64,000 bases of DNA. Origin: Mesotaenium endlicherianum. Its lineage: Eukaryota; Streptophyta; Zygnematophyceae; Zygnematales; Mesotaeniaceae. The stretch covers positions 325,311-389,310 of the forward strand of contig WELA01003469.1 in the NCBI GenBank assembly GCA_009602735.1. The letters are read 5' to 3'. A program made the translations under genes and the position numbers. Positions 1-11,761 of the stretch are shown piece by piece; positions within the stretch are counted from its first letter, which is position 1, and each line of letters begins with the position of its first letter. Below the pieces are notes generated by a model. That model did no database searches. It was not told where the DNA came from and worked only from the letters and a program-made list of their open reading frames with translations.

Positions 1-77
<77 letters not shown>
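1..77. repeat. (CT)n microsatellite
   Basis: An uninterrupted CT dinucleotide run opens the window and ends at about base 77. It probably continues to the left of the window. Confidence 0.95.
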
Positions 78-80
<3 letters not shown>

Positions 81-2869
81 AATATGCATTGATGACCTGG
101 TGACCCTGTGACTTGGTGAGGCTCAGAACATGACAGGCTTGTCTTTCTTCAACTTTTTCTGATAGTGGCTTCTTGAGGCCACTCCACAGACACGTAAGAA
201 GCTTCTACCAGGAATTGACATCATGAAGTATCCGGCCACATCTGCTTCGTTCCTTGAGCTTGGCCTTTACGAGCTTGCACTTGGTAGTGGGAGCAATGCC
301 GTGGTCAATCTTGCGTGGTTGTGGTGTCGGTATTTTGTGGGTGCGGCGTCATATGTTTGGTCGGTAAGGTGTCATGTTCCGTGGGTATCACATGGCTTGC
401 AATGTCAATGTTAAGTGGCCCAAGTGTCCATATTGTTTGGGCTTGGTGTAAGTATTGAATGGACATGATTTTATTTGTTGTTGAAACAGAAGGTCAGCAT
501 CACACATGGGCTCGGTCACAGTGTTGGGACGGGGGAAACTTGGTTTGCCTCGTTGGCATGGTGATGTCTCTTCATGGCCCGCAGTTCGCTTCAGGTTTTC
601 AAAAGTAGGTACCAATATTTTGGAGAAACTGTAGGAAGATGTATGCATGAGAGGCATGCCAATTGGGGACAAATAGTGCGAATAGACTACCACAGCATGG
701 TGTAGAGAGGAGAGGGTTGCGAACATCTTGCTAGGAAATCCTCATCATACACTGGGATCATTCCTGCGCATCTCTAGTCTCAATGATGGAGGTGCCTATT
801 GTAGTGCGGTCTAGAATGAGATGCATTTTGTGAGCCTCAAAAAGCTGATGTTGGTGTGGTGTTGGTGTTGGGACCTTATGCCAGGTGGCAAAGGATGGGG
901 ACACGGGGGGCCGGCCAGTTTCGCGCTTCAAATTGCGCCATAGAGGCCAGTAGCCAAAGACTCCAAGAGTTCGAGTCCATGTGGTGTCCTCACAAAATCT
1001 TGATCAACGTCACGTGGATTAAAGCTTGTGTTTCTGGTAATTGGAACCTTGTTGGTCATCTGAGTTGAGAGCTTTGTTGGAATCGACATGTTGGACTTGA
1101 ACCTGCCCTTTTCAATTGTTAAGATAGTTGGACAGTTGTGCTGAGAGCTAGCAATCATCAACATACTTCTTCAAATTGCGTGCCCCCAACAAGCTCTATA
1201 GGAGTTGGAGCAAGTTTGAGAGAATGTCACGAACGTTGAGAAAAAGGGGAACGCAAACTTGATCATGCAAAACAATGTATGAACGCTCCAAAGAGATGGT
1301 TTGCAAAATTAAGTCAGCAAAGCCATGTGCGGCGGTTTTGTCGGAATGGTCTGAATTTAAGACACTAGTAGATAGCTTCCATATTAAGCCTTACCTAAAT
1401 TTTCAGGCACAGATGACATATTCTCCATAAGTTACTGCACTTTCAGTGAAATTGAAGAATTTGTCGTCAAAAGTGGAAATTGTCAACTTCTCATATTCTT
1501 GCTGCTTCATACAAATGATCATCAGTTGTACAAAAAGTTCCTAATTGACTTCATTTTTAGAGAGGATATTATGGACCCTCATATGAAGCCAGGGAAAAAG
1601 AAAAAACCAATTTTCATAGAACCACTTTAAGTTTAGGCTTCTGAAGTGTGCCATGTGGTGCTTTCACACATGTGAAGAGTGCCAGTCCACAAAATGAGGT
1701 ACACTTGTTGTACGGATATGAAAATTGTATCATTGGATTTCTCATACCTCCATAGTGCTATTGGTAAATCTGTGGGTCATTCCATCCATTGAGACCCAAG
1801 ATATGGATGGAAAGTAAAATCTGCAAAAGTAAGCGATGATTGAAAATAGGTTACATGTTGCACTATTTTGTTACTTCAAGTAGATGCCATCAATTGTACC
1901 CCACTTTCTTGACTCCCCCCAATTTTGTGGAAATATTGAGGACCCTACCGGGTAACCATGGAACAAAAAAAATCAGTGTGCATGAAACCAAACGAGACTG
2001 TGGGCTCCCTAAGTGTGCCAGGTGACGCTTTTGGCACATGTGAAGCATGCCAGTCCGTACAACGCAGAAACACTTGGAGTACGGATCTGAAAATGGTTCT
2101 ACTAGATTCTGCATCCCCCCTTAGTGCTACTGGTAAAGTTACAGCCTACTCTAAGCACCATTGCCCAAGATAGGGCCCATGAGCTACACATGCAAAAGTA
2201 GGCGATATGTCACATTTTTCTTGAAAGGTGACTTTTTTAAATGCATGTGTTCAGTGGCATGTGTTAACAACCAGGCATTGTTTGTTGCTGCAACTCTGCA
2301 TGACTGATCTTTTATGTAAAAAGATTTCATAACAGTTTCAAGTTTGAAATATGAAGGTGTTTTCAGCCTTAAAGAGTTATTCTGGAAATTAATAAAATGT
2401 ACGCGTGAAAAAATGACATTTTAATTTTGACACCTTCATAAGTCCTGCTACATGTGCATTTCATTATGTGCCACATTCTTGGTGTGTAGGTAGAGGTGAA
2501 CTCTACATGCTCACATAATTCTTTTCCAAAAATACATAAAATATGTTTTAGTATTAACAAATCAAAAAATCAAAAAATGGCAAAAATCTACTGAAAACAC
2601 ATTTGACCACCTACCTACCTACCAATCCGCCTATAAATTTGTACACATTCATCCAAAAGTTATTTTTACCATGGATCCTGTAGAGTGTGTGTGTCCCAAG
2701 TAAAGCCTGCATCCATTCCAAGATTCGGAGAGCATTATGATCAACCAATTAGAATGGCATTACCAAGAGTGCAGACCAACACAAATATGCGTAGAGGAGC
2801 AGGTGGCAGATTTCTGACGAGGAAGAAAACAGGTGCTGAGAAGTGCTAAAATATGCAGATGAAAACCGA
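78..2869. other. non-coding stretch, no gene recognised
   Basis: No open frame here resembles a known protein and none exceeds about 110 codons. The only internal structure I can support is the tandem duplication at about 1570-2220, listed separately. The tract lies just upstream of the transposase-like gene and may include its 5' flank or other decayed repeat DNA. Confidence 0.5.
1571..2220. repeat. diverged tandem duplication, unit about 367 bp
   Basis: Two head-to-tail copies are visible, about 1571-1850 and 1938-2220. Shared landmarks in the same order are GGACCCT, AAGTGTGCCA, ACATGTGAAG, GCCAGTCC, GTACGGATMTGAAAA, TAGTGCTA, CCCAAGATA and TGCAAAAGTA, followed by GCGAT. The copies have diverged substantially, so the duplication is old. 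No coding potential is evident. Confidence 0.75.
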
Positions 2870-2871
2870 TC

Positions 2872-4075
2872 TTGAAGAGGAAAGCAGCTGATAGGGAGGT
2901 ACAGGTTGCATTACAATCCATGGGCATGAAGAAAGACTTGAGAGCTACTAAGAGAGAGGTAAGCTACCTCGAGCAAAAGGTGTCCATGGCAACCCCTCAA
3001 ACTCCTCCAGCAAAGCGTCGTAGAGTAGGCGGAGAATCTGTAAGGAGATGGCAAAGAATGAGTAATGATCTGAAGCTATTTATGGGTCACAAGTTTGGAT
3101 GTGAGACAAACATGACCAAGTCATTGACAGCCTTCTTGAATAGGCCAGAAAACAAAGATATGCTGGAAGCTATTACAACAGACTTGCACCAGAAGCCAAT
3201 CAATGAGGAGGCCATAGTGAAGCACATACAAGACCAGTGGGATGACAGGTTAGGGCTCGCTATCAAGTACAAGTTGAAGTTTTTAAGGAGCAATACCAAA
3301 TGACATATTCTCAAGCGACAAGACTATGGGAGCCCAAGTACGTGAAGAACACCAAAATTTCCCTCCCAAGCTGCCTTCCAGGAGGAAAGTAGAGAAATTG
3401 GCAGCCAAGATCTATGCTTAAGTGGGACCAGAAGAGAGTGCACATGGGCTGACAGTGACCTTGTCATTGCAAGAGAATTTTAAACAACACATAGTACAGT
3501 TGCAACTCCAACCAAGCAGAGTAGTAAGGGTGCAGATTATAGGAGACGCAGCAGCACTACATAGGGGAGTGGACCAGACTACAATAGCTGCTAAGCAGCT
3601 ACTCCCTGCATCGTCATATGCTTTGAAGTTCAAGATGACTACAACAGCACACAAGGCGTGTCTTCAAGGCTGTTGGAAGAAATGGGCACTATCATCATAG
3701 CAGGCCTGCATGTGGAACATGACCTATTTAGAGTGAAGTTCTTTCAAGGTGGCGATCACAAATTTGATAATAGCTTGTTTGGGTTGACTGGAGCAAGATC
3801 AACATATCCGTGCTTGTGGTGCCTCAACACATCAAAGGAGATCCACGACAGGTGTGGCTGCGGTGTCCTTTGCACCTTGGAGGGGATGAAGGTTGCAGCT
3901 CATACTTTTGACTTGGGCGAGTTGCCGACGACGTGTCCACACTGCTCAAAACACTTTGAGAGTATGTCGGACTTGGACAACGACATCATAAAGACGATGC
4001 AAGGCAAGCCAAAGAAGAAGAGCACCAAGGCCAGACTGGATTACCAGCTCCAGCACCAAGGACAAAGGCACAAGA
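2872..4075 (+). pseudogene. transposase-like gene, 5' part, interrupted by LTR elements
   Basis: Open segments lie at 2872-3303 (basic, lysine/arginine-rich N-terminal region with a short coiled-coil-like start), 3422-3700 and 3658-4075, in changing frames. The last two carry what looks like an RNase H-fold core: a strand ending IIGDAAALHR (first Asp) and, about 85 residues on, GGDHKF (second Asp). GLTGARSTYPCLWC follows, a CxWC knuckle with further Cys/His pairs (CGCGVLC, CPHCSKH) suggesting a zinc-binding insertion. I recall similar GGDxK...GL..A.S.Y.C.WC...LHL.LR proteins as uncharacterised, transposon-associated families, mostly from animals; that is memory, not a search. Frame changes near 3304-3420 and 3660-3700 mean it is decayed or contains unrecognised introns. 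Element A interrupts it at 4076 and the frame resumes at about 19757. Confidence 0.55.
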
Positions 4076-4968
4076 TATAACGATTCTAACTTTCGTGAGA
4101 ATTGTGAAGATCTTTTCTAAGCTTTTCAGAAAGAAGCTGTGCAAAAAACTGGACAAAAATGCGATGACGAGAAAAGGTGTTCTCAAAGTTGCACTAAGAT
4201 TGGCTCTGCAAGTATTTATACTTGCCAACGCGAGCCAGTTGAGTGCTTGGCACTCTTGCGACACCTATGTTAGGGGGTTGTGACAGAACAACTGGTACCT
4301 GTTGAACGTGACAACCCAAAAGGTCTACCTCATCACGTGACATGTGGAAGGAGACAAACCTCTCCTTGGGAGGTTTCGTCATGACTCTTGGCTTATGCCA
4401 AGAGCCTCATGACTTTACGTAGGTGTCATAGTGCCTCTGGTAAGATGATATATATCAGTAATATATATTATATATCGCGATATGTATATATGTATTATAC
4501 TTAATAATACAAAATACCGCGCTATGTACTTTTGTATTATACTTGATAATACAATGTATATAGCGAAATCAGTCGTTGGCTCCCTTGGGCCACTTTCAGA
4601 GGTGTATTCTCACGGGTTAACGACTGTCGTTAACCAAAAAACAATGACAATTATTATCCAGAATAATGAAAGAATAATGAGTTAATTAATCATCGTTTAA
4701 TCAAGTTATTCCTTCATAATCAATCAAGCTAACGTTATTATTAATTATGTCGTACTATTGCAAAGTAATCAAGTTACTTTACGATGCTTTTTGCAATAGC
4801 ATCTTGGTCGTTTCGCCAGTCGAGCGTGAATTAGTCAGCAAACGCGTGTGTCAAACAATTTATCAAGATGCAATCATTTATCAAATTAATATATCAATAA
4901 ATAATATAACATTTTTTAGGTAATTAGGAAAACGTCCCAAATACGCCTAAAAAGCTCAGATCGTTACA
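4076..4968 (-). repeat. element A 3' LTR (left)
   Basis: This 893-bp repeat matches 10018-10929. It contains an AT-rich patch of alternating TA (about 4447-4500) and palindromic short words around GCGATATG. It ends ...GATCGTTACA directly before the polypyrimidine complement of the purine tract. Confidence 0.85.
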
Positions 4969-5235
4969 CTCCTCCCCCCTTAAAAGAACTTAAAGTCCTC
5001 GTTAAACGTACGACTTTTAAGTCGTGTGGTGTCAATACTTGCCTTAGCTAGCGTAAAACACAAGGTGAGCGAATGGACTGTGCATCATCACAGGGACGGA
5101 AAAGAGCGTATATTTGCGCACGTCTCTTTTGCGTTTGTTCATTGCATTACGAATGGCGCCTGGTACCACAATTGCTTTAGCGCAGAGCTGGCTGAGTGAA
5201 AGCCCATCGTAACCAAAACTGTTTGAACCAGGTCA

Positions 5236-7390
5236 TTACAATTTAGTAGGATTTTGTCCTGAAGTTCGTATGAGTCCCCACTGGAGTCGTAATTGAGCCA
5301 TTTCATCTAAAGCTCCCTTGGGAGGCTTATGACGAGTGTAGCAATGTGTTAAGACTTCCTCTACAGCTGAGGCTGTATCATCGGCGAGTTCCAACTCGGT
5401 GGTTGTGGCTAAGAATGGCCTAAACAGCTTGAGTAAACTGAAATGGAACACAAGATGCGTTCGCCCCATGGATTCGCAAATCCAGCCGCTATGCAACAGG
5501 TCAAACCTTTGCAAAAATGATAAAAGGGCCTACCTAACGAGGCTGAAGCTGGGTGCTTGATTTGCAGGTTTTTAGTGGCAAAAGTACTTTATTGCCAACC
5601 TCAAAACTCAAATCAATCCTGTGCATATCAACAAACTTGTTCTGGACAAATGGAACAAATTGGCGTGCACTTGGTACTCCTATGGTTGACATCCCCGCCT
5701 CATCGGGGACCGAGCGCGTAAGAGGAGTGTGCGGATGTCTTCCATGAGGAAAAACGGATTTTTCTTAAAATCGTTCCTGATAAGCATCATCAATTGTGAC
5801 CTCTGCAACTGAAAGGAGGGTGTCTTGGTTGGCTTAGCGAAGATTCATACAATTCCTAAGGAAATCACAGAATTCGGTTCGGTTGTTATGTTCAAACCAT
5901 CGATATGAGGATGGAAGCAAATGGAGATCTTAAGTGTCGTGTCGAAGTACGAGCAGACTTCTTGCCAGAAGTGGCTCGTAAATCTCCTGTCACGATCACT
6001 TTTGATCTCGTTTGGCACGCCAGGCAACTTTAAACACGTGATCAATAAAGAGACGAGCAGTCTCGATTGCATCAAATGATGGTTTAGTGGCCACCTAAGT
6101 GCACCACCTTAGTGAAACGATCCACGATCGTTAACACCCCTTTGTGTCCTGTATCAGTGGTAGGCAATTCCACGACAACATCAAGGCTCATGCTTTACCA
6201 AGGAGCACATCCCAGTTCCAATAGTTGCAACTTCCCAACCGACCACGTATTGCTCGATTTATTCCTCTGACATATTGCGCAGTTGGTGGTGTACCCGGCA
6301 ACACCAACCTTGAGAGACGGCCAAATGAACTCTGGGCGCAAGCGTGTGTGGTTTTGGTAAATCCATAATGACCCAAGTAAGGAGAGTCATGCGCTTCGCG
6401 TAGTAGCACATATCTTACTTGGCCTTCCGGGACCACAATGCGCCCATTGTGTCACCAAAAACCGTCCTCAAACATACAGTTTGAGTGTTCGTTTCTTTTG
6501 TCCATACTGTCCATCATTACGGCTACATCGTTCTAGCCAGTACCCTGGAGATCTAGGAAAAACGGATCTTTGAGATAGCCCTCGTGAAATAGTTGATGCA
6601 GGTCAAGTACTTTGAAGTTATGCATACTATCCAAATCGGGTTGGCCCGCCTCACCAGGCCAAGTGCGGTCAGACGTCTGGGGAGGTACAGCAGAATCAAG
6701 GGTGGCCGCCCTCGAAGCCTGACCATTTCGTTCTTGCAAGCCCACAACGGCCCCCAGCAGCAAGTTTCGTTGAGGAATTCGACTTAGAGGCTCAGCAACA
6801 TTGTTGCGGCCTGGGCAATATGCCCACTCGTAGTGGAATCGTTGCAAGAACTCAAACCATCTCGATTGTCTCCTTCACAGCGTTGGCTAAATTTGAAAGA
6901 AGGTATTTGGTCAGTGGTCCGTAAATACTGTCAAACCCTTGCAGCCTTCCAAATAACATCGCCAAGTTTTCAAAGCGTATAGAAGTGCTTGAGTGAGGCA
7001 GGTGTTAGCTTTCGACTCTTGAAATTGATAGGCGTGCCTGCCTGCAGCAGAACAACCCCTTTCTCAACATTGTCGCATCCTCAACTGCTCCGCAAGCAGG
7101 TTTGGATCGGCCAATGTGAGAACGAGCGTAAGGGTGAGGGCATACGTGATGCGCTCAAACGCAAAATACGTATAATCATTTTCCAAATAAACGATACATT
7201 CATCCTTGAAAGAGTAGTATATGGCAAAGCTAATACTGACAGCTCGTTGCAAATACTCATGAAAATCTTGCAAATCGAAGGAATGAACACGCACAGAGTA
7301 CAGACGGGAACAGGCCATATTGCGCACATGCAAGGTTGGCCTGGGGTGGACGCATCCACGATCTTTCAACATGTCCCAGTACAACATTGC
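5236..7390 (-). pseudogene. element A pol remnant (RT/RNase H end, integrase, C-terminal part)
   Basis: In minus-strand order the visible parts are as follows. A reverse transcriptase/RNase H junction lies at about 7064-7387 (segment resembling AFERIxYALTxxxVLTLADPN). The RNase H end is at 6533-6847 (YCPGRNNVAEPLSRIP). The zinc-binding head of integrase is at 6188-6436 (LREAHDSPYLGHYGFTKT). The integrase core is at 5845-6075 (IKSDRDRRFTSHFWQEV). A C-terminal stretch lies at 5236-5514. The order RT-RNase H-integrase is Ty3/gypsy-like. It is a fossil with numerous breaks and I give no single reading frame. Confidence 0.75.
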
Positions 7391-10017
7391 GCATCTGGCG
7401 AAGTGAACGTATCACAACGTCGTTCATAATCGAAATCTGGTGACGTATGTGACCAAATCACAGAGAACGTCACAAACGAGTGTATGGAGGGCCCATCAGA
7501 GTTTGTCTGATGTTATGCACCTACAATGCAATCGCATAATATGCCAACAGTAATGGCATTCGTATCCTGTCAATGCACCACTTGCGCCTGTTATATACAA
7601 ACATGAATATAACTAGGATACACATCTGTTTGTAACGCATGCAAACAGGCGTTAAGAAATTGAAAGTCATCCAAAGTATGCCACAAATTGGGACCATACA
7701 AGATGATGACTTATTGAATCATTGGATAATTAGAGACCATTTGGACAACGCTTGATTACGTCGTACGTAATAGCGAGGCCAAGCTTCTCATGTGTAACCA
7801 GTGCATGTGTCAATGCCAAATGTGCACAACTCTTGTGATCCCTTTGTACGACACTTGAGCGCACTCAATGTCGCATGTGGGGGCTACACAACCATATGCA
7901 AACACAACAAGATTGAACGCAAGAGGTCAAAATCTAACGCTCTTCAAGTGCATCGACTATCCTAAAACGATAGGACAAACTGACAATGCGAAGAAGAAAA
8001 ATCGCAAAAATATGCAGATTTTTGTCGAGTGAAACAAAAACACAAGAATTTGACACTTATCAAGTAAAATGCGATGCAAACCTTGACATGATTTGAGTGA
8101 GCGTTGTGATAAGCGGGGCGGTTTTCTTATCGCTCTCAAGCTCAAATCCATGTGAGAGGGTCGAGTCACAAATTGACGAGATGAATCAGATGCAAAAGCA
8201 TCATGCCAAAGGATGTAGAAAGAGAAGGTGAAAGAAACAACAATCTCCAAGACTTCAAAATCAAAACAACACGTCAAACTGGTCAAAACATGACCAAATC
8301 TTGACAACTTAGCAGTCAATCCAGAATATGCCCTATGGAGTCAATTCCCCTAGAATGACTACAATTGCGACAATGTCATGAAAAGACCTTCGGACAAAGA
8401 GCTTGTTTGTTGTGTCAAAAGATGCGCGTAGCACAAACAAACACAACGTGGGTGGGATGGGTGGAAAATGAAAATAAAACCTCCCATTGATCCCTCAGTA
8501 GCAACAGGGCAAATTTGGCCCATACGGTTGCAAACATTGACTTGATATGAGCAAGGGGGACCAATAAATAGTCTTGCTTCATCATAAAAGTCAATCAGGG
8601 AAAGTCCACAGATTTTCGTAAAACCCGAACTCCCCTATCTAGGGTTTAAATGAATTAAACCCCTCACGTGTGCAACAGGACACGAAGTCCACACACATTC
8701 ACAAAAATTGACTTCAACACGTGGGAAGGTGACTGTTATGAACAGTCAACTGAGGCCACAGAAGTCAAGCAAGGTGGAGCCAATAGGTTTCCGTAAAACC
8801 CAAGCCCTCCCCTCTGTGGGACTAATTAATTTTAAATCCTAGTGTTTGTTTTCTGGCAAAAATATGCGAGAAAACATCATGCCAAGACCAAAACAGGCCG
8901 CAGCGCAGGGCAGTATTGGGATGGGTGACCGCACCCTCATTCTGCCCAAAAAAAAATGATAAGCGACCGGCGCTCATGGCAAGACTGGGATGGGTGACCT
9001 CGCCCAATAAAGAACTGCCCCAAAAATATGATTTTCCAAATCGCGGTAAAACAGCCCCACGCCAACCCCACAGGCGAGATGGGACGGGTTGGAGGAACTC
9101 GCTAAATCCCCCCCCCCAGGTGTTTTAACTCCTTGGGCATGTAGTTGCTGGCGTATGCAGACGCCAGCAGCGACAACAAAGGGCCAGGCACTCATGCCCG
9201 GCTGACGCAGCATTGTGTAAGCACAACATCATGCCTGGGCTCAAGCCTTGGCCATAACGAATAAAAAAAAGGGAGTCCACCGGGCTCAGTAAAAATCACG
9301 AATTGGTCACGGGCTTTGCGGCCCGTGCGAAGACGATCGTGGAATTGAACGGGCCAGGGGGCGCCACACAAACCCTCGTGACCAATAAAGAAAGAAGGGG
9401 GGGGGCGAGGGGAAACCCAGGACCTCCCCCTCTGCTGTGAAAAGTATATAATATAAAGTTATGGCCCGCGGAAAATCCGCGGCCATATCGTCGAGGCAAA
9501 GGAGCAAAACGGGCTCCTGAAAATGATCGAAACGGCCCGGGCGTATCCCGGCCGTTCGATTCTGGTCGATTACGACCAGATGGACGAGGAAGCGCCACAC
9601 AGGCCCCCTCATCAAAAAGAAGCGAGAGTGAGGGACCAAGGTCGACCAAGGTCCCCCCCTCGCTGTAGACGTGACAGGGTAACGGCGCTATTCCCGCCAC
9701 CCAACCTGGGCCAAGGCACCCCTTGGCCTTGTTGACGAAAAGAAGGAGGCCAAGCAGGCCCCTAGCTTGCCGACGGGTCTTCTTGGGCCGACCATGGCTG
9801 ACATGGTTGGCTCTTGAAAAATTTGACGGGATTTGGCCCAAAGCAAGCCCCTTGTCTCCTCGTCGATTACCTCGGCAAAAGCACAACAGAAATCAAATTA
9901 GTGTTTGGCAAACCACAAAGAAAACAAAATTGCATTGCAAATTTGAACCAATCAAAGCAGAATTGAACGGTTCTGCACGACTTTTCTAAGTGGAGCAAAG
10001 ACTTGCTTCGATACCAA
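7391..10017 (-). other. element A 5' internal region, no gag recognised
   Basis: This should hold the gag and 5' leader of element A, but no CCHC knuckle or gag-like frame is visible. About 8460-9000 contains diverged tandem words (CGTAAAACCC followed by CTCCCCT at about 8620 and 8795; GGGATGGGTGACC at about 8919 and 8988). About 9280-9830 is GC-rich with repeated GCGCCACACA (about 9361 and 9591). It may be a rearranged leader or foreign DNA within the element. Confidence 0.4.
10005..10016 (-). other. element A primer-binding site
   Basis: Minus-strand TGGTATCGAAGC lies one base inside the right LTR. It resembles the Met-tRNA primer site TGGTATCAGAGC used by many plant LTR elements. Confidence 0.65.
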
Positions 10018-10422
10018 TGTAACAATTTTAACTTTCGTGAGAATTGTGAAGATCTTTTCTAAGCTTTTTAGAAAGAAGTTGTGCGAAAAACTGGAAAAAA
10101 TTGCAATGACGAGAAGAGGTGTTCTCAGAGTTGCACTGAGATTGGCTCTGCAAGTATTTATACTTGCCAACGCGAGCCAGTTGAGTGCTTGGCACACCTG
10201 CGACACCTATGTTAGGAGGTTGCGACAGGACAACTTGGACTTGTTGAACGTGACAACTCAAAAGGTCTACCTCATCACGTGACATGTGAAAGGAGACAAA
10301 CCTCTCCTTGGGAGGTTTCGTGATGACTCTTGGCTAATGCCAGGAGCCTCATGACTTTACGTAGATATCATAGTGCTTCTTGGTAATAATATATATATCC
10401 GTAATATATATTATATATCGCG

Positions 10423-10456
<34 letters not shown>

Positions 10457-10929
10457 TATACTTGATAATACAAAATACCGCGCTATGTACTTTTGTATTA
10501 TACTTGATAATACAATGTATATAGCAAAATCAGTCGGTGGCTCCCTTGGGCCACTTTCAAAGGCGTATTCTCACGGGTTAACGATTGTCGTTAACCAAAA
10601 ACAATAACAATCATTATCAAAAATAATGAAAGTCATGATAAGTTAATTACTCATCAAAACATCAAGTTATTTCCTTCATAATTGATCAAACTAACGTTAT
10701 GATTAATAATGTCGTACTATTGCGAAGTAACCGAGTTACTTTACGATGCTTTTTGCAATAGCATCTTGGTCGTTTCGCCAGTTGACCAGGAATTAGTCGG
10801 CACACGCGTGTGCCGAATAATTCATCAAGATGCAATCATTTATCAATTAATATATCGATAAACAGTATTACGTTTTCGAGGTAATCATGAAAACGTCCCA
10901 AATACGTCTAAAAAGCTCAGATCGTTTCA
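10018..10929 (-). repeat. element A 5' LTR (right)
   Basis: This 912-bp repeat is homologous to 4076-4968. It includes an AT dinucleotide run (about 10388-10446) slightly longer than in the left copy. Its last five bases, TTTCA, were duplicated when element B inserted. Confidence 0.85.
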
Positions 10930-11648
10930 TGAAATGAATCGACTTACCAAATAGGCGATTAACAATTAATAAAGATCTTTATATCAGCAAGTAATCTTTA
11001 TGGTATTTCCGTTAACTAGTTAAACGGCAAAGGACAATACACTAGCAGGGAATAATACTCGTAAGTCAAATGCGAGTAAACTAGCATCAATGATGCAAAT
11101 CAGTAAACTCATACATAAGCAAGGTTAGAAGACAGTGCGTATCAATGGCTTCTCGCCTTGGATTCAGATCTCTCTCAGTAAGCTGTACAAGAGAGTTGGC
11201 CTCGTTTCCGAATGCCGAACTCGAGAGCAATGCCTAGCATATGTACATGGAATGAGTTTACTGTTCAACGGTCAGTGCGATGGCACCGCCTACCCGGGAG
11301 TTAACCACGTTGGTAGGACCTCGGTTAACCAAATCCACCGCCATCTCCCATCATCCCGAATAGCCATCCATCATAGGGATGTCATCTGGCTATTCATCTA
11401 GCATATCGCACTTAGATGCATATCAAGGCAGTTCGCTGCTACCGAGTACGGAAGTCAGCTGGCTGTCAAAGAATGGGTCAGCAAGCTGACTTATATGGAC
11501 TTCAGCCTGCTGCTTCCGGCTGAGTCATTAAACTGATAATTATGTAAAGTCCAGCAGACTGACTATTAACTAAAGTTCAGCAGGCTGAACTTAATTAACT
11601 ATTATATTTAAATGAATATTATATCCACTAATATACTGATTCATTACA
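10930..11648 (-). repeat. element B 3' LTR (left)
   Basis: This 719-bp repeat begins TGAAATGAATC and ends GATTCATTACA on the plus strand, with nearly palindromic ends. The same LTR family occurs in elements C, D and F. It contains repeated AAAGTTCAGCAGRCTGA-type words near 11570-11600. Confidence 0.92.
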
Positions 11649-11761
11649 ATCCCTCCAACTTAACTTGTTGTCGCCTCGACAACATTAAACTGCAGAAATT
11701 TTAAATAAGGGAACTGAACCTGACCAGCCTCCCTTACTGACTGCCTCTTCAGCGTGTCACC

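Larger units (their letters stand above)
4076..10929 (-). mobile_element. LTR retrotransposon A, Ty3/gypsy, minus orientation, broken
   Basis: Direct repeats at 4076-4968 and 10018-10929 flank the element and have TGTAAC...GTTACA-type ends. Next to the left LTR is CTCCTCCCCCCTT, the complement of a purine tract. Next to the right LTR, on the minus strand, is TGGTATCGAAGC (10005-10016), a Met-tRNA-type primer site. Both place the 5' end on the right. Flanking pentamers CAAGA (4071-4075) and CTAGA (19752-19756, beyond element B) are likely target-site duplications. Recognisable pol parts are confined to about 5236-7390. The LTRs differ by roughly 8 % over the first 300 bases by eye, so A is the oldest of the three with paired LTRs. 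It is a fossil with many breaks. Confidence 0.85.

Noticed and set aside
9296-9886. 196-codon minus-strand frame in element A
   Set aside because: Composition is driven by a GC-rich repeat block. It overlaps other open frames on both strands and has no gag or other recognisable motif.
11135-11401. Small ORFs inside the LTRs (also 19207-19473, 21310-21552, 59304-59579)
   Set aside because: They recur because the LTR recurs. They lie wholly within LTR sequence and do not resemble a protein.
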